Assembly: GCA_023422955.1 (NCBI GenBank)
Contig: JAFAGG010000016.1
Location: 1-62,079, forward strand
From: Pseudomonadota bacterium
GTDB lineage: Bacteria; Pseudomonadota; Gammaproteobacteria; Burkholderiales; Burkholderiaceae_D
Direction: 5' to 3'
DNA length: 62,079 nucleotides
The notes below the pieces were generated by a model, which saw only the letters and a program-made list of their open reading frames with translations, was not told where the DNA came from and did no database searches. Positions 53,943 to 61,960 of the stretch are shown here, piece after piece (the first letter of the stretch is position 1; each line of letters begins with the position of its first letter). A program made the translations under genes and the position numbers.

Positions 53943-55196
53943 TCAATTGGCCAGCAGCCTGTTGATGCGTATCGTGGCTGGCGGATGCGAATCGTAGAAG
54001 GCAGAATGAATCGGGTCGGGCGTCAGCGTGGAAGCATTGTCTTCGTACAGCTTCACCAGCGCGGACACCAGGTCCTGGGCATTGGCATGCTTGGCGGCGA
54101 AGGCATCGGCTTCGAATTCATGCTTGCGCGAGCTGATGGATGTCAGCGGCGACAGCAGGAAAGTGAAGACCGGCAGTGCCAGCATGAACAGCAGCAAGGC
54201 CATTGCATCGCTTGCGCCGCTGACGGGATTGACACCCAAGCCTTCATAGAACCACATCTGGTTTTTCAGGAAGCCCAGCAGCGCCAGCAAGAGCAGCGAT
54301 AAAGAGAACATCACGACGATGCGCTTGACGATGTGCTTGAGCTTGAAATGGCCGAGCTCATGCGCCAGCACCGCTTCGATTTCCTGCGGCGCCAGGCGCT
54401 GCAGCAGGGTGTCGAAGAAGACGATGCGCTTGGCCGCACCGAAGCCGGAAAAGTAGGCATTGCCATGCGCGCTGCGCTTGGAACCATCCATCACGAACAA
54501 GCCTTTTGAAGCAAAGCCTACGCGCTGCATCAGGTTTTCTATGCGCGCGCGCAGGCTGTCGTCGGCTAGCGGCGTGAATTTGTTGAACATGGGGGCAATC
54601 ACGGTCGGGTACAGGACCAGCATCAATAGCTGAAAGCCGCACCATACCAGCCAGGCATACAGCCACCACAGATCGCCCGCGCTTTCCATCAATGCCAGGA
54701 TGACCCAGATCAGCGGCAAGCCGATGGCGATACTCAACAGGGTGGACTTGAACAGATCTGACACGAACAGCGCCGGCGTCATCTTGTTGAAGCCGAAACG
54801 TGCTTCGAGCGAAAACTGACGGTAGTAATCGAACGGCAGGCTGATGGCGCCGGAAATGAGGGCGAATGCCGCCAGCAACGCGATCTGATACAGCATGTGT
54901 GACTCGAACAGGCCAGGCAAGGTGACTGACAGCCATTGCAGGCCGCCCAGCAGCGTGAAGCCGACCAGCACGATGGTGTTGACCATCAGTATGACCAGGC
55001 CGAACTTGGTCCGCGCGACGGTATAATCCGCCGCTTTCTGATGGGCAGCGAGCGGAATGCTTTCGCTGAATTGCGCAGGCACGGCATTGCGATGCCGTAA
55101 GACGTGCCGGATATGGCGCGACGCCAGCCAGAAACGCACAGAAACTGTGAGGGCCAGAAAGACGACAAACAGTATGGAAAACGCGAGTGAAGACAT
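53943..55196 (-). CDS. M48 (Ste24/HtpX-like) membrane metalloprotease
   Basis: A 417-residue integral membrane protease with seven or so hydrophobic segments. The zinc motif is intact: APQEIEAVLAHELGHFKLKH, with the third ligand in SRKHEFEADAFAAK. It resembles CAAX-type Ste24 proteases of bacteria, whose substrates are unknown. The ATG at 55196 (MSSLAFS) is chosen from the membrane-protein start; the frame is open far upstream but that stretch has no membrane-protein character. It is divergent from orn with a 43-base gap. Confidence 0.88.
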   Translation of the reverse strand: MSSLAFSILFVVFLALTVSVRFWLASRHIRHVLRHRNAVPAQFSESIPLAAHQKAADYTVARTKFGLVILMVNTIVLVGFTLLGGLQWLSVTLPGLFESHMLYQIALLAAFALISGAISLPFDYYRQFSLEARFGFNKMTPALFVSDLFKSTLLSIAIGLPLIWVILALMESAGDLWWLYAWLVWCGFQLLMLVLYPTVIAPMFNKFTPLADDSLRARIENLMQRVGFASKGLFVMDGSKRSAHGNAYFSGFGAAKRIVFFDTLLQRLAPQEIEAVLAHELGHFKLKHIVKRIVVMFSLSLLLLALLGFLKNQMWFYEGLGVNPVSGASDAMALLLFMLALPVFTFLLSPLTSISSRKHEFEADAFAAKHANAQDLVSALVKLYEDNASTLTPDPIHSAFYDSHPPATIRINRLLAN

Positions 55197-55239
55197 GCTG
55201 TGCCTGTGAGAGAATGGCGAAACGAATAGGAATCCAATT

Positions 55240-55827
55240 ATGTCACAAGCTAACGAAACCGAGCTTGCGCCAGTCAAGGCTGCAGCACCCAATGAATTCA
55301 ACCTGGTGTGGGTCGATATGGAAATGACGGGATTGAATCCCGATACCGACCGCATCATCGAAGTCGCGGTCGTGGTGACCGATGCCGAACTGAACGTGAT
55401 TGCCGAAGGACCGGTATTCGCGGTGCACCAGCCCGATGAAGTGCTGGATGCGATGGATGCGTGGAACAAGGGCACGCATGGCCGCTCCGGCCTGATCGAG
55501 CGCGTGAAGGCTTCCACCGTGTCGGAAGCGCAGGTGGAAGAGGAGTTGATCGCTTTCCTGAAGAAGTATGTGCCCAGCGGTAAATCGCCGATGTGCGGCA
55601 ACAGCATTTGCCAGGACCGCCGTTTCATGGCGCGTTCCATGCCCAAGCTGGAAGCCTTTTTCCATTACCGCAATGTCGATGTCTCGACCATCAAGGAACT
55701 CTGCCGACGCTGGAAGCCCGAACTGATATCCGGCTTCAAGAAGCAGCAGATGCATACTGCCTTGGCGGATATCGTGGAATCGATAGAAGAATTGCGCTAT
55801 TACCGCGAGCATTTCATCAAGGCTTGA
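55240..55827 (+). CDS. orn: Oligoribonuclease
   Basis: A 195-residue DEDDh 3'-5' exonuclease that degrades di- and short oligoribonucleotides, including pGpG from c-di-GMP breakdown. Exo motifs: WVDMEMTGLNPDTDRIIEVA, MCGNSICQDRRFMARSMP and HTALADIVESIEELRYYR. The start region has AGGAATCC upstream. The extra N-terminal stretch (about 15 residues) before FNLVWVDMEM is longer than in E. coli. Confidence 0.95.
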   Translation: MSQANETELAPVKAAAPNEFNLVWVDMEMTGLNPDTDRIIEVAVVVTDAELNVIAEGPVFAVHQPDEVLDAMDAWNKGTHGRSGLIERVKASTVSEAQVEEELIAFLKKYVPSGKSPMCGNSICQDRRFMARSMPKLEAFFHYRNVDVSTIKELCRRWKPELISGFKKQQMHTALADIVESIEELRYYREHFIKA

Positions 55828-55914
55828 TCAGCCTGGTGCCGGCTTGCTGCTAGCCAAACAATAAAGCAGCAGGCAGGGAGAAGGGGGTGGATGTCTGTTT
55901 AAGGACGATTCATC

Positions 55915-57117
55915 ATGATGACATCTGCGTATTTATGCGATGCGATCCGAACGCCTTTCGGCCGCGAGGGCGGCCGCTTGTCTTCCTTGCGTGCCGACGA
56001 TCTCGCGGCGCTTCCCCTGCTTGCGCTGATTGAACGCCATCCTGGCCTGGACTGGGAGCAGGTCTGCGATGTGATGCTGGGCTGCGCCCATCAAGTCGGC
56101 GAAGAGCTGAACGATATCGCGCGTACTGCGGCGTTGCTCGCCGATCTGCCGGTCAGTGTGCCGGGCGTGACACTGAATCGCCAGTGCGGCTCCGGCCTGG
56201 AAGCCATGGGCACAGCGGCACGCGCAATCAAATCTGGTGAAATTAGCATGGCGCTGGCAGGCGGTATCGAATCGGCCAGCCGCCTGGCGCTGCTGCAAGG
56301 TGGCAGTTATGCGCGGCATGCCATCGAAACTGCTCAACATCTCGCATCGCCGCATCGTTATTTTATTCATCCGCTGATGAAAATTCAGTATGGCGATGAA
56401 ACAGCTATTGCCAGTGCCGATCGTCTGGCGCGTGAATTGAATGTCGAACGCGATGCGCAGGATGCCTACACCTGGGCTTCTCATCAAAAGGCAAGGGCCG
56501 CTCAGCAGGCAGGCTGGATGAAGGATGAGCTGACGCCGGTAGCGCTGGCGCAGAAAAACGGTGATCCTCTCATCGTGGCCGAGGATGAATTGAATGCGCC
56601 GGCTTCTTTGCAGGCACTTGCCGCCCGCGCGCCTTTACTGAGCGATGCCACTATTACCGCAGGCAATACCAGTCATGCCGGCGATGGCGCGGTTGCCGCA
56701 TTGCTGGCCTGTGAAAAGGCTGCGCACAAATATAGCCTGCTGCCGAGAGCGCGGGTGCTGGGCATGGCGGTAACCGGCGTTGCACCGGGCGTTGCCGGCA
56801 TCGGTGCCGCCGCTGCAGCGCGCAAGCTGCTGGTGCAAATCGGACTGAACCTGGAGCAGATGGATGTGATCGAGCTGCATGAGGCCTTCGCCGTGCATGC
56901 ATTGGTGGTGTTGCGCGACTGGGGCTTGCGCGATGATGATGCGCGCGTCAATCCGCAGGGCGGCACGCTTGCTTACGGAGATCCGATCGGAGCATCGGGT
57001 GCGCGCCTGGTGCTGTCGGCCATGCAATCGCTGCATCGCATCAAGGGACGTTATGCCTTGTGTGCGATGTGCGTGGGCAGTGGTCAGGGTATTGCGCTGG
57101 CGATGGAGCGGGTTTGA
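55915..57117 (+). CDS. Thiolase-family acetyl-CoA/3-ketoacyl-CoA transferase
   Basis: A 400-residue thiolase. The nucleophile Cys is in GVTLNRQCGSGLEAMG near residue 90; a second Cys is in CVGSGQGIALA near residue 388. The substrate-site motif is VIELHEAFAVHA (HEAF, as in FadI/trifunctional types). The third motif, normally GHP, reads NPQGGTLAYGDPIGASGARL, so the catalytic His is Asp. This may mean altered activity. It stands alone, not beside other fatty-acid or polyhydroxyalkanoate genes; beta-ketoadipate or PHB roles are possible. The ATG at 55915 has AAGGAC upstream; ATG 55918 is equally possible. Confidence 0.82.
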   Translation: MMTSAYLCDAIRTPFGREGGRLSSLRADDLAALPLLALIERHPGLDWEQVCDVMLGCAHQVGEELNDIARTAALLADLPVSVPGVTLNRQCGSGLEAMGTAARAIKSGEISMALAGGIESASRLALLQGGSYARHAIETAQHLASPHRYFIHPLMKIQYGDETAIASADRLARELNVERDAQDAYTWASHQKARAAQQAGWMKDELTPVALAQKNGDPLIVAEDELNAPASLQALAARAPLLSDATITAGNTSHAGDGAVAALLACEKAAHKYSLLPRARVLGMAVTGVAPGVAGIGAAAAARKLLVQIGLNLEQMDVIELHEAFAVHALVVLRDWGLRDDDARVNPQGGTLAYGDPIGASGARLVLSAMQSLHRIKGRYALCAMCVGSGQGIALAMERV

Positions 57118-57132
57118 AAAGCCCGCTTCCTG

Positions 57133-57834
57133 TCAGGCTTCGTTGTTTGAATTCGCGCCGCAGCATTGCTTGAATTTCTTGCCGCTGCCGCAGCGGCATA
57201 ATTCGTTGCGGCCCGGTTTCGGTTCTGCATGCTGCAGTGGCGCATGGGTCTTCTTGCGCTGCTCCAGCCAGAAACGATGGATGGTCGGCAAGCCTGCTTC
57301 GATTTCCAGCGCCAGTTGATGGCGTTTTTGCGGCGTGTCGGCCAGCGGCACTTCCTCTTCTTCCACTTCTTCCGCGCCCAGCAGGTAAATCGCGCGCAGC
57401 ACCGGCGCAATCGGCGCATCCCAGCCGGTGTCCCATACCTCGGCACGCAAGCTCATGCCCTCCCAGAATCCCCAGGCCCAGGCTTCGCCATCCAGCAATT
57501 TTTTTCCTTGCTCGACCTGTTCAAGAAACAGCGGTTCGAATTCCTTCGGCGCTGCTTCGAAGGTAATGGCGATCTCGTTCAGGAAGCGCATGATCAGTGA
57601 ACGAATGCGCTTTTCTTCCTGGCCGGACTGAAACACCGGCACATCTTCCGGCGAGGGACCCCATATCTGCGGCCACCATTCTTCCGGAGCAATGATGGCG
57701 GGCCCGATCACGATGGCAGTGAGATAACCATGCAATGCATCCAGCGTCATCGCATTTTCTGAACAGCGATCGGAGAGCAGAAAACGATCGAGCGTATCGA
57801 ATTCCTGGTCGGACAAAAGTTCGTCGAGTTGCAT
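57133..57834 (-). CDS. UPF0149 (YecA/YgfB) protein with SEC-C tail
   Basis: A 233-residue protein: the UPF0149 helical domain (ALHGYLTAIVIGPAIIAPEE, then WAWGFWEGMSLRAEVWDTGW) fills most of it, and a SEC-C zinc motif ends it (GRNELCRCGSGKKFKQCCGA, C-x-C-x8-C-C). SEC-C motifs bind zinc and often ribosomes or SecB. The role of the family is unknown. It is convergent with the thiolase; the gap is 15 bases. Confidence 0.88.
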   Translation of the reverse strand: MQLDELLSDQEFDTLDRFLLSDRCSENAMTLDALHGYLTAIVIGPAIIAPEEWWPQIWGPSPEDVPVFQSGQEEKRIRSLIMRFLNEIAITFEAAPKEFEPLFLEQVEQGKKLLDGEAWAWGFWEGMSLRAEVWDTGWDAPIAPVLRAIYLLGAEEVEEEEVPLADTPQKRHQLALEIEAGLPTIHRFWLEQRKKTHAPLQHAEPKPGRNELCRCGSGKKFKQCCGANSNNEA

Positions 57835-58178
57835 GAAATACCAGTAAAAAAACGAAGGGTAAGAAGAAAGAAGAGTGTAATCCGCAAAACCTATGTCAGG
57901 AAGCTAAAAGTATTTTCCATATCGTCAATTTCCTGTTCGGATTTGGGTACAGCCTGTTTCAATTCGTCACAAATTCCGTGACGAAGCTCAATAAATCTCG
58001 GAGAATGCTGAGGTGTGTTGCGTTTGGTCAATGAAGAAGAGCAATCTTTTCATTGCTTAAAAATTAATCAGGTCGGCGGCAACCGATTTGACAACGCTAA
58101 CAATGAAAAAGAAAGCCCCGTACGGCGGCAACCGTACGAGGCGGGATACAGATTCCCATCGGTCAACAGGAACATGTG
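57835..58178. other. Intergenic region with two palindromes
   Basis: About 340 bases with no clear gene. It holds TTCGTCAC-N7-GTGACGAA (57963-57985) and CGTACGG-N6-CCGTACG (58119-58138). A minus-strand frame ending near 57900 looks protein-like (ELRHGICDELKQAVPKSEQE) but has no ribosome site and could be a remnant. Confidence 0.45.
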
Positions 58179-58724
58179 ATGAGCAATATATCTTGGCATT
58201 TCTTCAATGTCAAACTGGCATGCGTGCTTGCGGCTTCGCTGGCATGCAGCATGGCGTCAGCGAATAACAGCGATGCAGCTTCGTCTTCTGCGTCTTCTTC
58301 CGTTATTCAGGATGAACAGGCTTCGCAGTTGTGGGTGACCACCGGCTTTCGCTCCTATCACTTCAAGCGTTCCCCGAACTACAACGAAAACAATACCGGC
58401 ATCGGTTTTGAATGGCACTTCGATGACGAGCGCGCGATCATGCTGGGCACCTATCGCAACAGCGTGCGCGAGAGTACGCATTACCTGCACTATGTGTGGA
58501 CGCCCTTGAAGATCGGTCCGATACGCCTGGGAGGCGCGGCAGGGCTGATCGATGGCTATCCGGATCTGAACGATGGCAAGGTCAGTTTCTCGCTGATCCC
58601 GGCGGCCACCTGGCATTTCAAGGTGTTTTCACACGATGTCGGTCTTAACCTCGTCTACATACCGACCATCGCCCGGCAGGTGGATGGTTCGCTGGCGCTG
58701 CAATTCAAGATCCGCCTGAAGTAA
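58179..58724 (+). CDS. PagP-like outer-membrane beta-barrel protein
   Basis: A 181-residue exported protein with a signal peptide (MSNISWHFFNVKLACVLAAS, cut near ASA). The remainder reads as a small beta barrel with alternating polar/apolar strands (LWVTTGFRSYHFKRS; GIGFEWHFDDERAIMLGTYR) and 'V-G-L-N-L-V-Y-I-P-T-I' near the end, ending in an outer-membrane-type terminus (FKIRLK). The spacing GAAGLIDGYP and VYIPT recalls PagP, the lipid A palmitoyltransferase, but the active-site residues are not assured. ATG 58179 has AGGAA six bases upstream; a GTG at 58176 is in the same frame. Confidence 0.55.
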   Translation: MSNISWHFFNVKLACVLAASLACSMASANNSDAASSSASSSVIQDEQASQLWVTTGFRSYHFKRSPNYNENNTGIGFEWHFDDERAIMLGTYRNSVRESTHYLHYVWTPLKIGPIRLGGAAGLIDGYPDLNDGKVSFSLIPAATWHFKVFSHDVGLNLVYIPTIARQVDGSLALQFKIRLK

Positions 58725-58735
58725 GCTGGAGTAAT

Positions 58736-59740
58736 TCAGGCCGGCCACAGCGGCGCCTCTTCCATCAGGGCGATCTGCTCGCGCAGTTCGAGGATGCGAT
58801 CCTGCCAGTAGCGCTGGGTGCCAAACCAAGGGAAGGCCGCCGGAAAAGCGGGGTCGTCCCAGCGCGAAGCCAGCCACGCGGAGTAATGAATCAGCCGCAG
58901 CGTGCGCAGCGCTTCGATCAGGTGCAATTCGCGCGCATTGAATTCGCAGAAGTCTTCATAGCCGGCCAATACATCCGCCAACTGCCGGCTCATGTCGGCA
59001 CGCTCGCCCGATAGCAGCATCCACAGATCCTGAACGGCGGGCCCCATGCGGCTATCGTCGAAGTCGACAAAATGCGGGCCCTGGTCGGTCCATAAAAGAT
59101 TGCCGCCGTGGCAGTCGCCATGCAATCGCAATGTCCGGACTTCACCAGCCCGGTCATAACAATGGCGCACGCCTTCCAGCGCCTGGTTCACCACGCTTTG
59201 CCAGGCAGCGTTCAGATCGGTGGGAATGAAATCCTTTTCCAGCAGGTAGTCGCGTGCCGCCTCGCCGAAGGTTTGCAAATCCAGCGTCGGGCGTTCCCGG
59301 TAAGCGCTGCGCCCGCCCGTGGCATGAATGCGGCCCATGAAGCGGCCTATCCATTCCAGCGTAGCGGAGTCTTCCAGTTCGGGTGTGCGTCCGCCCTGGC
59401 GCGGAAATACAGTGAATCGGAAATCCTGAAATTCGTGCAGCGTGCGCCCCGCTATCTGCAGCGGCGGCACCACGGGAATTTCCTGCGCCGCCAGTTCATC
59501 GACAAATGCATGCTCTTCCAGGATGGCGGCATTGGTCCAGCGATTGGGCCGGTAAAACTTCACTACGACCGGCGCTCCCTGTTCCATGCCGACCTGGTAC
59601 ACGCGGTTTTCATAACTGTTCAGTGCCAGTAGACGGCCATCGCTGTACAGGCCCACGCTTTCCAGCGCATCCAGGACCAGGATAGGGTCCAGTCGGGCGA
59701 AAAGATGGGTGCCGGGAGCAGAAGAAGAGGAAATATTCAT
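58736..59740 (-). CDS. srkA: Stress-response kinase SrkA (YihE)
   Basis: A 334-residue Ser/Thr kinase-like protein of the aminoglycoside-phosphotransferase fold. The catalytic loop is LRLHGDCHGGNLLWTDQG and the metal-binding loop FVDFDDSRMGPAVQDLW. E. coli SrkA opposes MazF-driven death in Cpx-related stress. The start ATG 59740 (MNISSSS) begins the family-like text; the longer frame is rejected. Confidence 0.92.
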   Translation of the reverse strand: MNISSSSAPGTHLFARLDPILVLDALESVGLYSDGRLLALNSYENRVYQVGMEQGAPVVVKFYRPNRWTNAAILEEHAFVDELAAQEIPVVPPLQIAGRTLHEFQDFRFTVFPRQGGRTPELEDSATLEWIGRFMGRIHATGGRSAYRERPTLDLQTFGEAARDYLLEKDFIPTDLNAAWQSVVNQALEGVRHCYDRAGEVRTLRLHGDCHGGNLLWTDQGPHFVDFDDSRMGPAVQDLWMLLSGERADMSRQLADVLAGYEDFCEFNARELHLIEALRTLRLIHYSAWLASRWDDPAFPAAFPWFGTQRYWQDRILELREQIALMEEAPLWPA

Positions 59741-60050
59741 GCCTGCATTGTATGTCGGGTCGCGTTTCCAAAGAGGCAAAGGGGGAAATAACGAAGCCTC
59801 GGAAGCTGCAAAAGAGCAATCGGGAAAATCTGTTCTGCCTGGTGCATGGGGCGTAGACACGGTTTTCTTACCAATAAAAGACTTTTATCGAAGTTGTAAA
59901 AAAGGAAGAAGTCTCCAGAAATTCCGGTGCTTGAAAGAGCGATGCATTTTTATTGAATGGGTGCTGCCACCTCGCGGGAAGGGCGTCTCTTCTTGAAAAT
60001 TTGAGACAGGGCGAAAAAACATTCTTGCAAATGAACAATAATTCAATATA
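59741..60050. other. Intergenic region srkA-imuA, no convincing gene
   Basis: About 310 bases. The longest open frames (59709-59996 plus, 59885-60133 minus) have no ribosome site or protein pattern. The srkA and imuA promoters probably lie here. Confidence 0.45.
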
Positions 60051-60066
60051 CTGTACAAAAACACAG
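60051..60066 (+). promoter_or_regulatory. LexA (SOS) box upstream of imuA
   Basis: CTGTACAAAAACACAG matches CTGT-N8-ACAG, with upstream TA and a downstream CA as in the consensus. It ends 50 bases before the chosen imuA start. The motif AAAAACACAG recurs 19 bases downstream (60076-60085). Confidence 0.75.
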
Positions 60067-60116
60067 CACTAGTTAAAAACACAGTGCAAATGCCATCTTT
60101 CTCTATGAAGACCGCC

Positions 60117-60887
60117 ATGAATACCTCTGTCACGCTAACTTCTCTTCCCGCTACTTCCTTGCTCGATACCTTGCAAGCCAGACTTGCTAGCTGGCAAGCC
60201 GGGCAGGGGCCCTTGCACAGCCGGTCCGGCCTGCCTAGCGGTTTTGCCGAAGTGGATGAAGTTTTACCGGATGAGGGCTGGCCGCAAGGAGCGCTGACGG
60301 AATTGCTGACAGATGAAACCGGCGTAAGCGAATTCTCCCTGTTGCTGCCGGTGCTGGCGCGGCTGACGGCAAAACGGGGCGTATTGCTGGTGGCGCCGCC
60401 TTTTCTGCCCCACGCTCCCGCGCTGGCACAGGCTGGCGTGGACCTGGATCGTTTGCTGGTCGTGCCCGCCGGCGCTTCGCGCGATGCCCTGCCGGCCGCC
60501 GAGCTGGCGCTGAGTTCCGGCGCCTGCGGGGCGGTGCTGATCTGGGAAAATGGCTTGTCCAGCCTGAAGGGCCAAAGTCTCCCTTATCTCACCTTGAGAC
60601 GCCTGCATCTGGCAGCAGAACGCGGCAATGCGATGGCGGTGCTGTACCGTGCAAGCCATCATGCTCGGCAACCGTCCCCAGCGGGGCTGCGCATAGGTCT
60701 GGCGCAAATCCAGCAGCGCTTGCAACTGCAGGTTTTCAAGCGGCGCGGCCTGTTTGGCGCGCAGACGGCGAGCATCCTGCCCTGGCTGTTGCCGGTGCAG
60801 GAGCCAGCCGCTCATCACCCCAGAAAGCCTGCCTGGTATGCGATTCCCGCTGCACGGCTGGCCCGTCCTCAGATGGGTGTCTACTAG
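60117..60887 (+). CDS. imuA: Translesion-synthesis-associated protein ImuA
   Basis: A 256-residue ImuA (SulA2-like) protein, RecA-related without an obvious Walker A. Typical text is GLPSGFAEVDEVLPDEGWPQ and 'G-A-L-T-E-L-L-T-D'; the segment LRRLHLAAERGNAMAVLYRA also fits. ImuA works with ImuB and DnaE2 in damage-induced mutagenesis. A LexA box precedes it, yet no imuB or dnaE2 follows: the next 350 bases are non-coding and then ahpC. The start is uncertain: ATG 60117, 60105 and 60090 are in frame, none with a good ribosome site. Confidence 0.82.
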   Translation: MNTSVTLTSLPATSLLDTLQARLASWQAGQGPLHSRSGLPSGFAEVDEVLPDEGWPQGALTELLTDETGVSEFSLLLPVLARLTAKRGVLLVAPPFLPHAPALAQAGVDLDRLLVVPAGASRDALPAAELALSSGACGAVLIWENGLSSLKGQSLPYLTLRRLHLAAERGNAMAVLYRASHHARQPSPAGLRIGLAQIQQRLQLQVFKRRGLFGAQTASILPWLLPVQEPAAHHPRKPAWYAIPAARLARPQMGVY

Positions 60888-61238
60888 AAAACCAGGAAAT
60901 CTGCCCAGGTCGCGGATCACGCTTTATTCGTAGCTGGCACACCAGTAGGGGCAGCGCGGCACTAAAAAGTCGGTCACTAAGTATTTGCCTGGATAGATAG
61001 AGAAAAGGAAATGGTCAGGAATGAAGGATTGCCTGCACCACTATCTCGGCTTATGACGGGCAATGGTGAGTCTTGGCCAGGACTGCTAAGAGGATTTCAT
61101 AAAATTAATTAAATAATTAAAATAAATATGGAAAACCTATTGCGATGATAAAAACTATCAAATTCCTAAATTGATAGTTCTGGGCTATTATTCTGGACAT
61201 GTTTTCATCAAGTTGCTTCTAACCAAGAAAGGAAAATC
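60888..61238. other. Intergenic region imuA-ahpC with ahpC control
   Basis: About 350 bases with no supportable gene and no recognisable imuB remnant. The right part is very AT-rich (AATTAATTAAATAATT) and leads to the ahpC promoter and palindrome. Confidence 0.5.
61153..61191 (+). promoter_or_regulatory. ahpC promoter with OxyR-like palindrome
   Basis: AACTATCAA-N9-TTGATAGTT (61153-61179) is a perfect inverted repeat. ATAG-N7-CTAT (61174-61188) matches one half of the OxyR tetranucleotide pattern. TATTAT at 61186-61191 is a plausible -10 with a poor -35 (TTCCTA 61163-61168), as expected for an activated promoter. Only part of the full OxyR consensus is met. Confidence 0.45.
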
Positions 61239-61802
61239 ATGTCCTTGATTAATACCAGCGTTAAACCCTTCAAAGCTACTGCCTACCATAACGGCAAATT
61301 TGTCGAAGTATCCGATGCGGATCTGAAAGGCAAGTGGTCAGTAGTGTTCTTCTACCCGGCCGACTTTACCTTCGTCTGTCCGACCGAATTGGGCGACGTC
61401 GCCGACAACTACGAAACCTTCAAGTCCATGGGTGTGGAAATCTATTCGGTATCGACCGACACCCACTTCACCCACAAAGCCTGGCATGACACTTCCGACA
61501 CTATCGGCAAGATCCAGTATCCGATGATCGGCGATCCGACCGGCGCCATCAGCCGCAACTTCGAAGTAATGGTTGAAGAAAGCGGCCTGGCACTGCGCGG
61601 TACTTTCGTCATCAACCCGGAAGGCCAGATCAAGATCGTCGAAGTGCATGACGACGGCATCGGCCGCGACGCTCGCGAACTGCTGCGTAAAGTGCAGGCT
61701 GCGCAATACGTGGCTGCGCATCCGGGCGAAGTCTGCCCCGCCAAGTGGACCCCGGGCGAAAAAACCCTGGCGCCATCGCTGGACCTGGTCGGCAAGATCT
61801 AA
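61239..61802 (+). CDS. ahpC: Alkyl hydroperoxide reductase subunit C (peroxiredoxin)
   Basis: A 187-residue 2-Cys peroxiredoxin that reduces organic peroxides and H2O2. Peroxidatic Cys47 is in ADFTFVCPTELGDVADNY; resolving Cys166 is in GEVCPAKWTPG. AAGGAA precedes the ATG. ahpF, its NADH-dependent reductase, follows after 158 bases containing a large hairpin. The palindrome upstream suggests peroxide-responsive control. Confidence 0.97.
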   Translation: MSLINTSVKPFKATAYHNGKFVEVSDADLKGKWSVVFFYPADFTFVCPTELGDVADNYETFKSMGVEIYSVSTDTHFTHKAWHDTSDTIGKIQYPMIGDPTGAISRNFEVMVEESGLALRGTFVINPEGQIKIVEVHDDGIGRDARELLRKVQAAQYVAAHPGEVCPAKWTPGEKTLAPSLDLVGKI

Positions 61803-61820
61803 GCAGGCCTGATTCACTTC

Positions 61821-61855
61821 CCGCACATTTCCGCCGTCCCGGCGGGGATGTGCGG
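61821..61855 (+). other. Intercistronic hairpin between ahpC and ahpF
   Basis: CCGCACAT-TT-CCGCCG pairs with CGGCGG-GG-ATGTGCGG (14 Watson-Crick pairs plus two G-U), loop TCC. No T run follows, so it is more likely a stabiliser of ahpC mRNA or a partial terminator that makes AhpC more abundant than AhpF. Confidence 0.6.
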
Positions 61856-61960
61856 TCATTCAACCGCCATGACTGAATCGGTACATCGCAAGCCGCATGA
61901 CTGTTTAATGACCGCATCATTTGAATAACGCATCACACGGATTGAATAAAGGGAGAACCT

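Noticed and set aside
57880..58040. Protein-like minus-strand stretch ending before 57900
   Set aside because: It reads sensibly for about 46 codons from a TTG, but has no start signal and is short enough to arise by chance; may be a remnant.
60000..60133. Second LexA-like repeat (AAAAACACAG at 60076-60085)
   Set aside because: It lacks the CTGT half at the right spacing, so only the first box is accepted.
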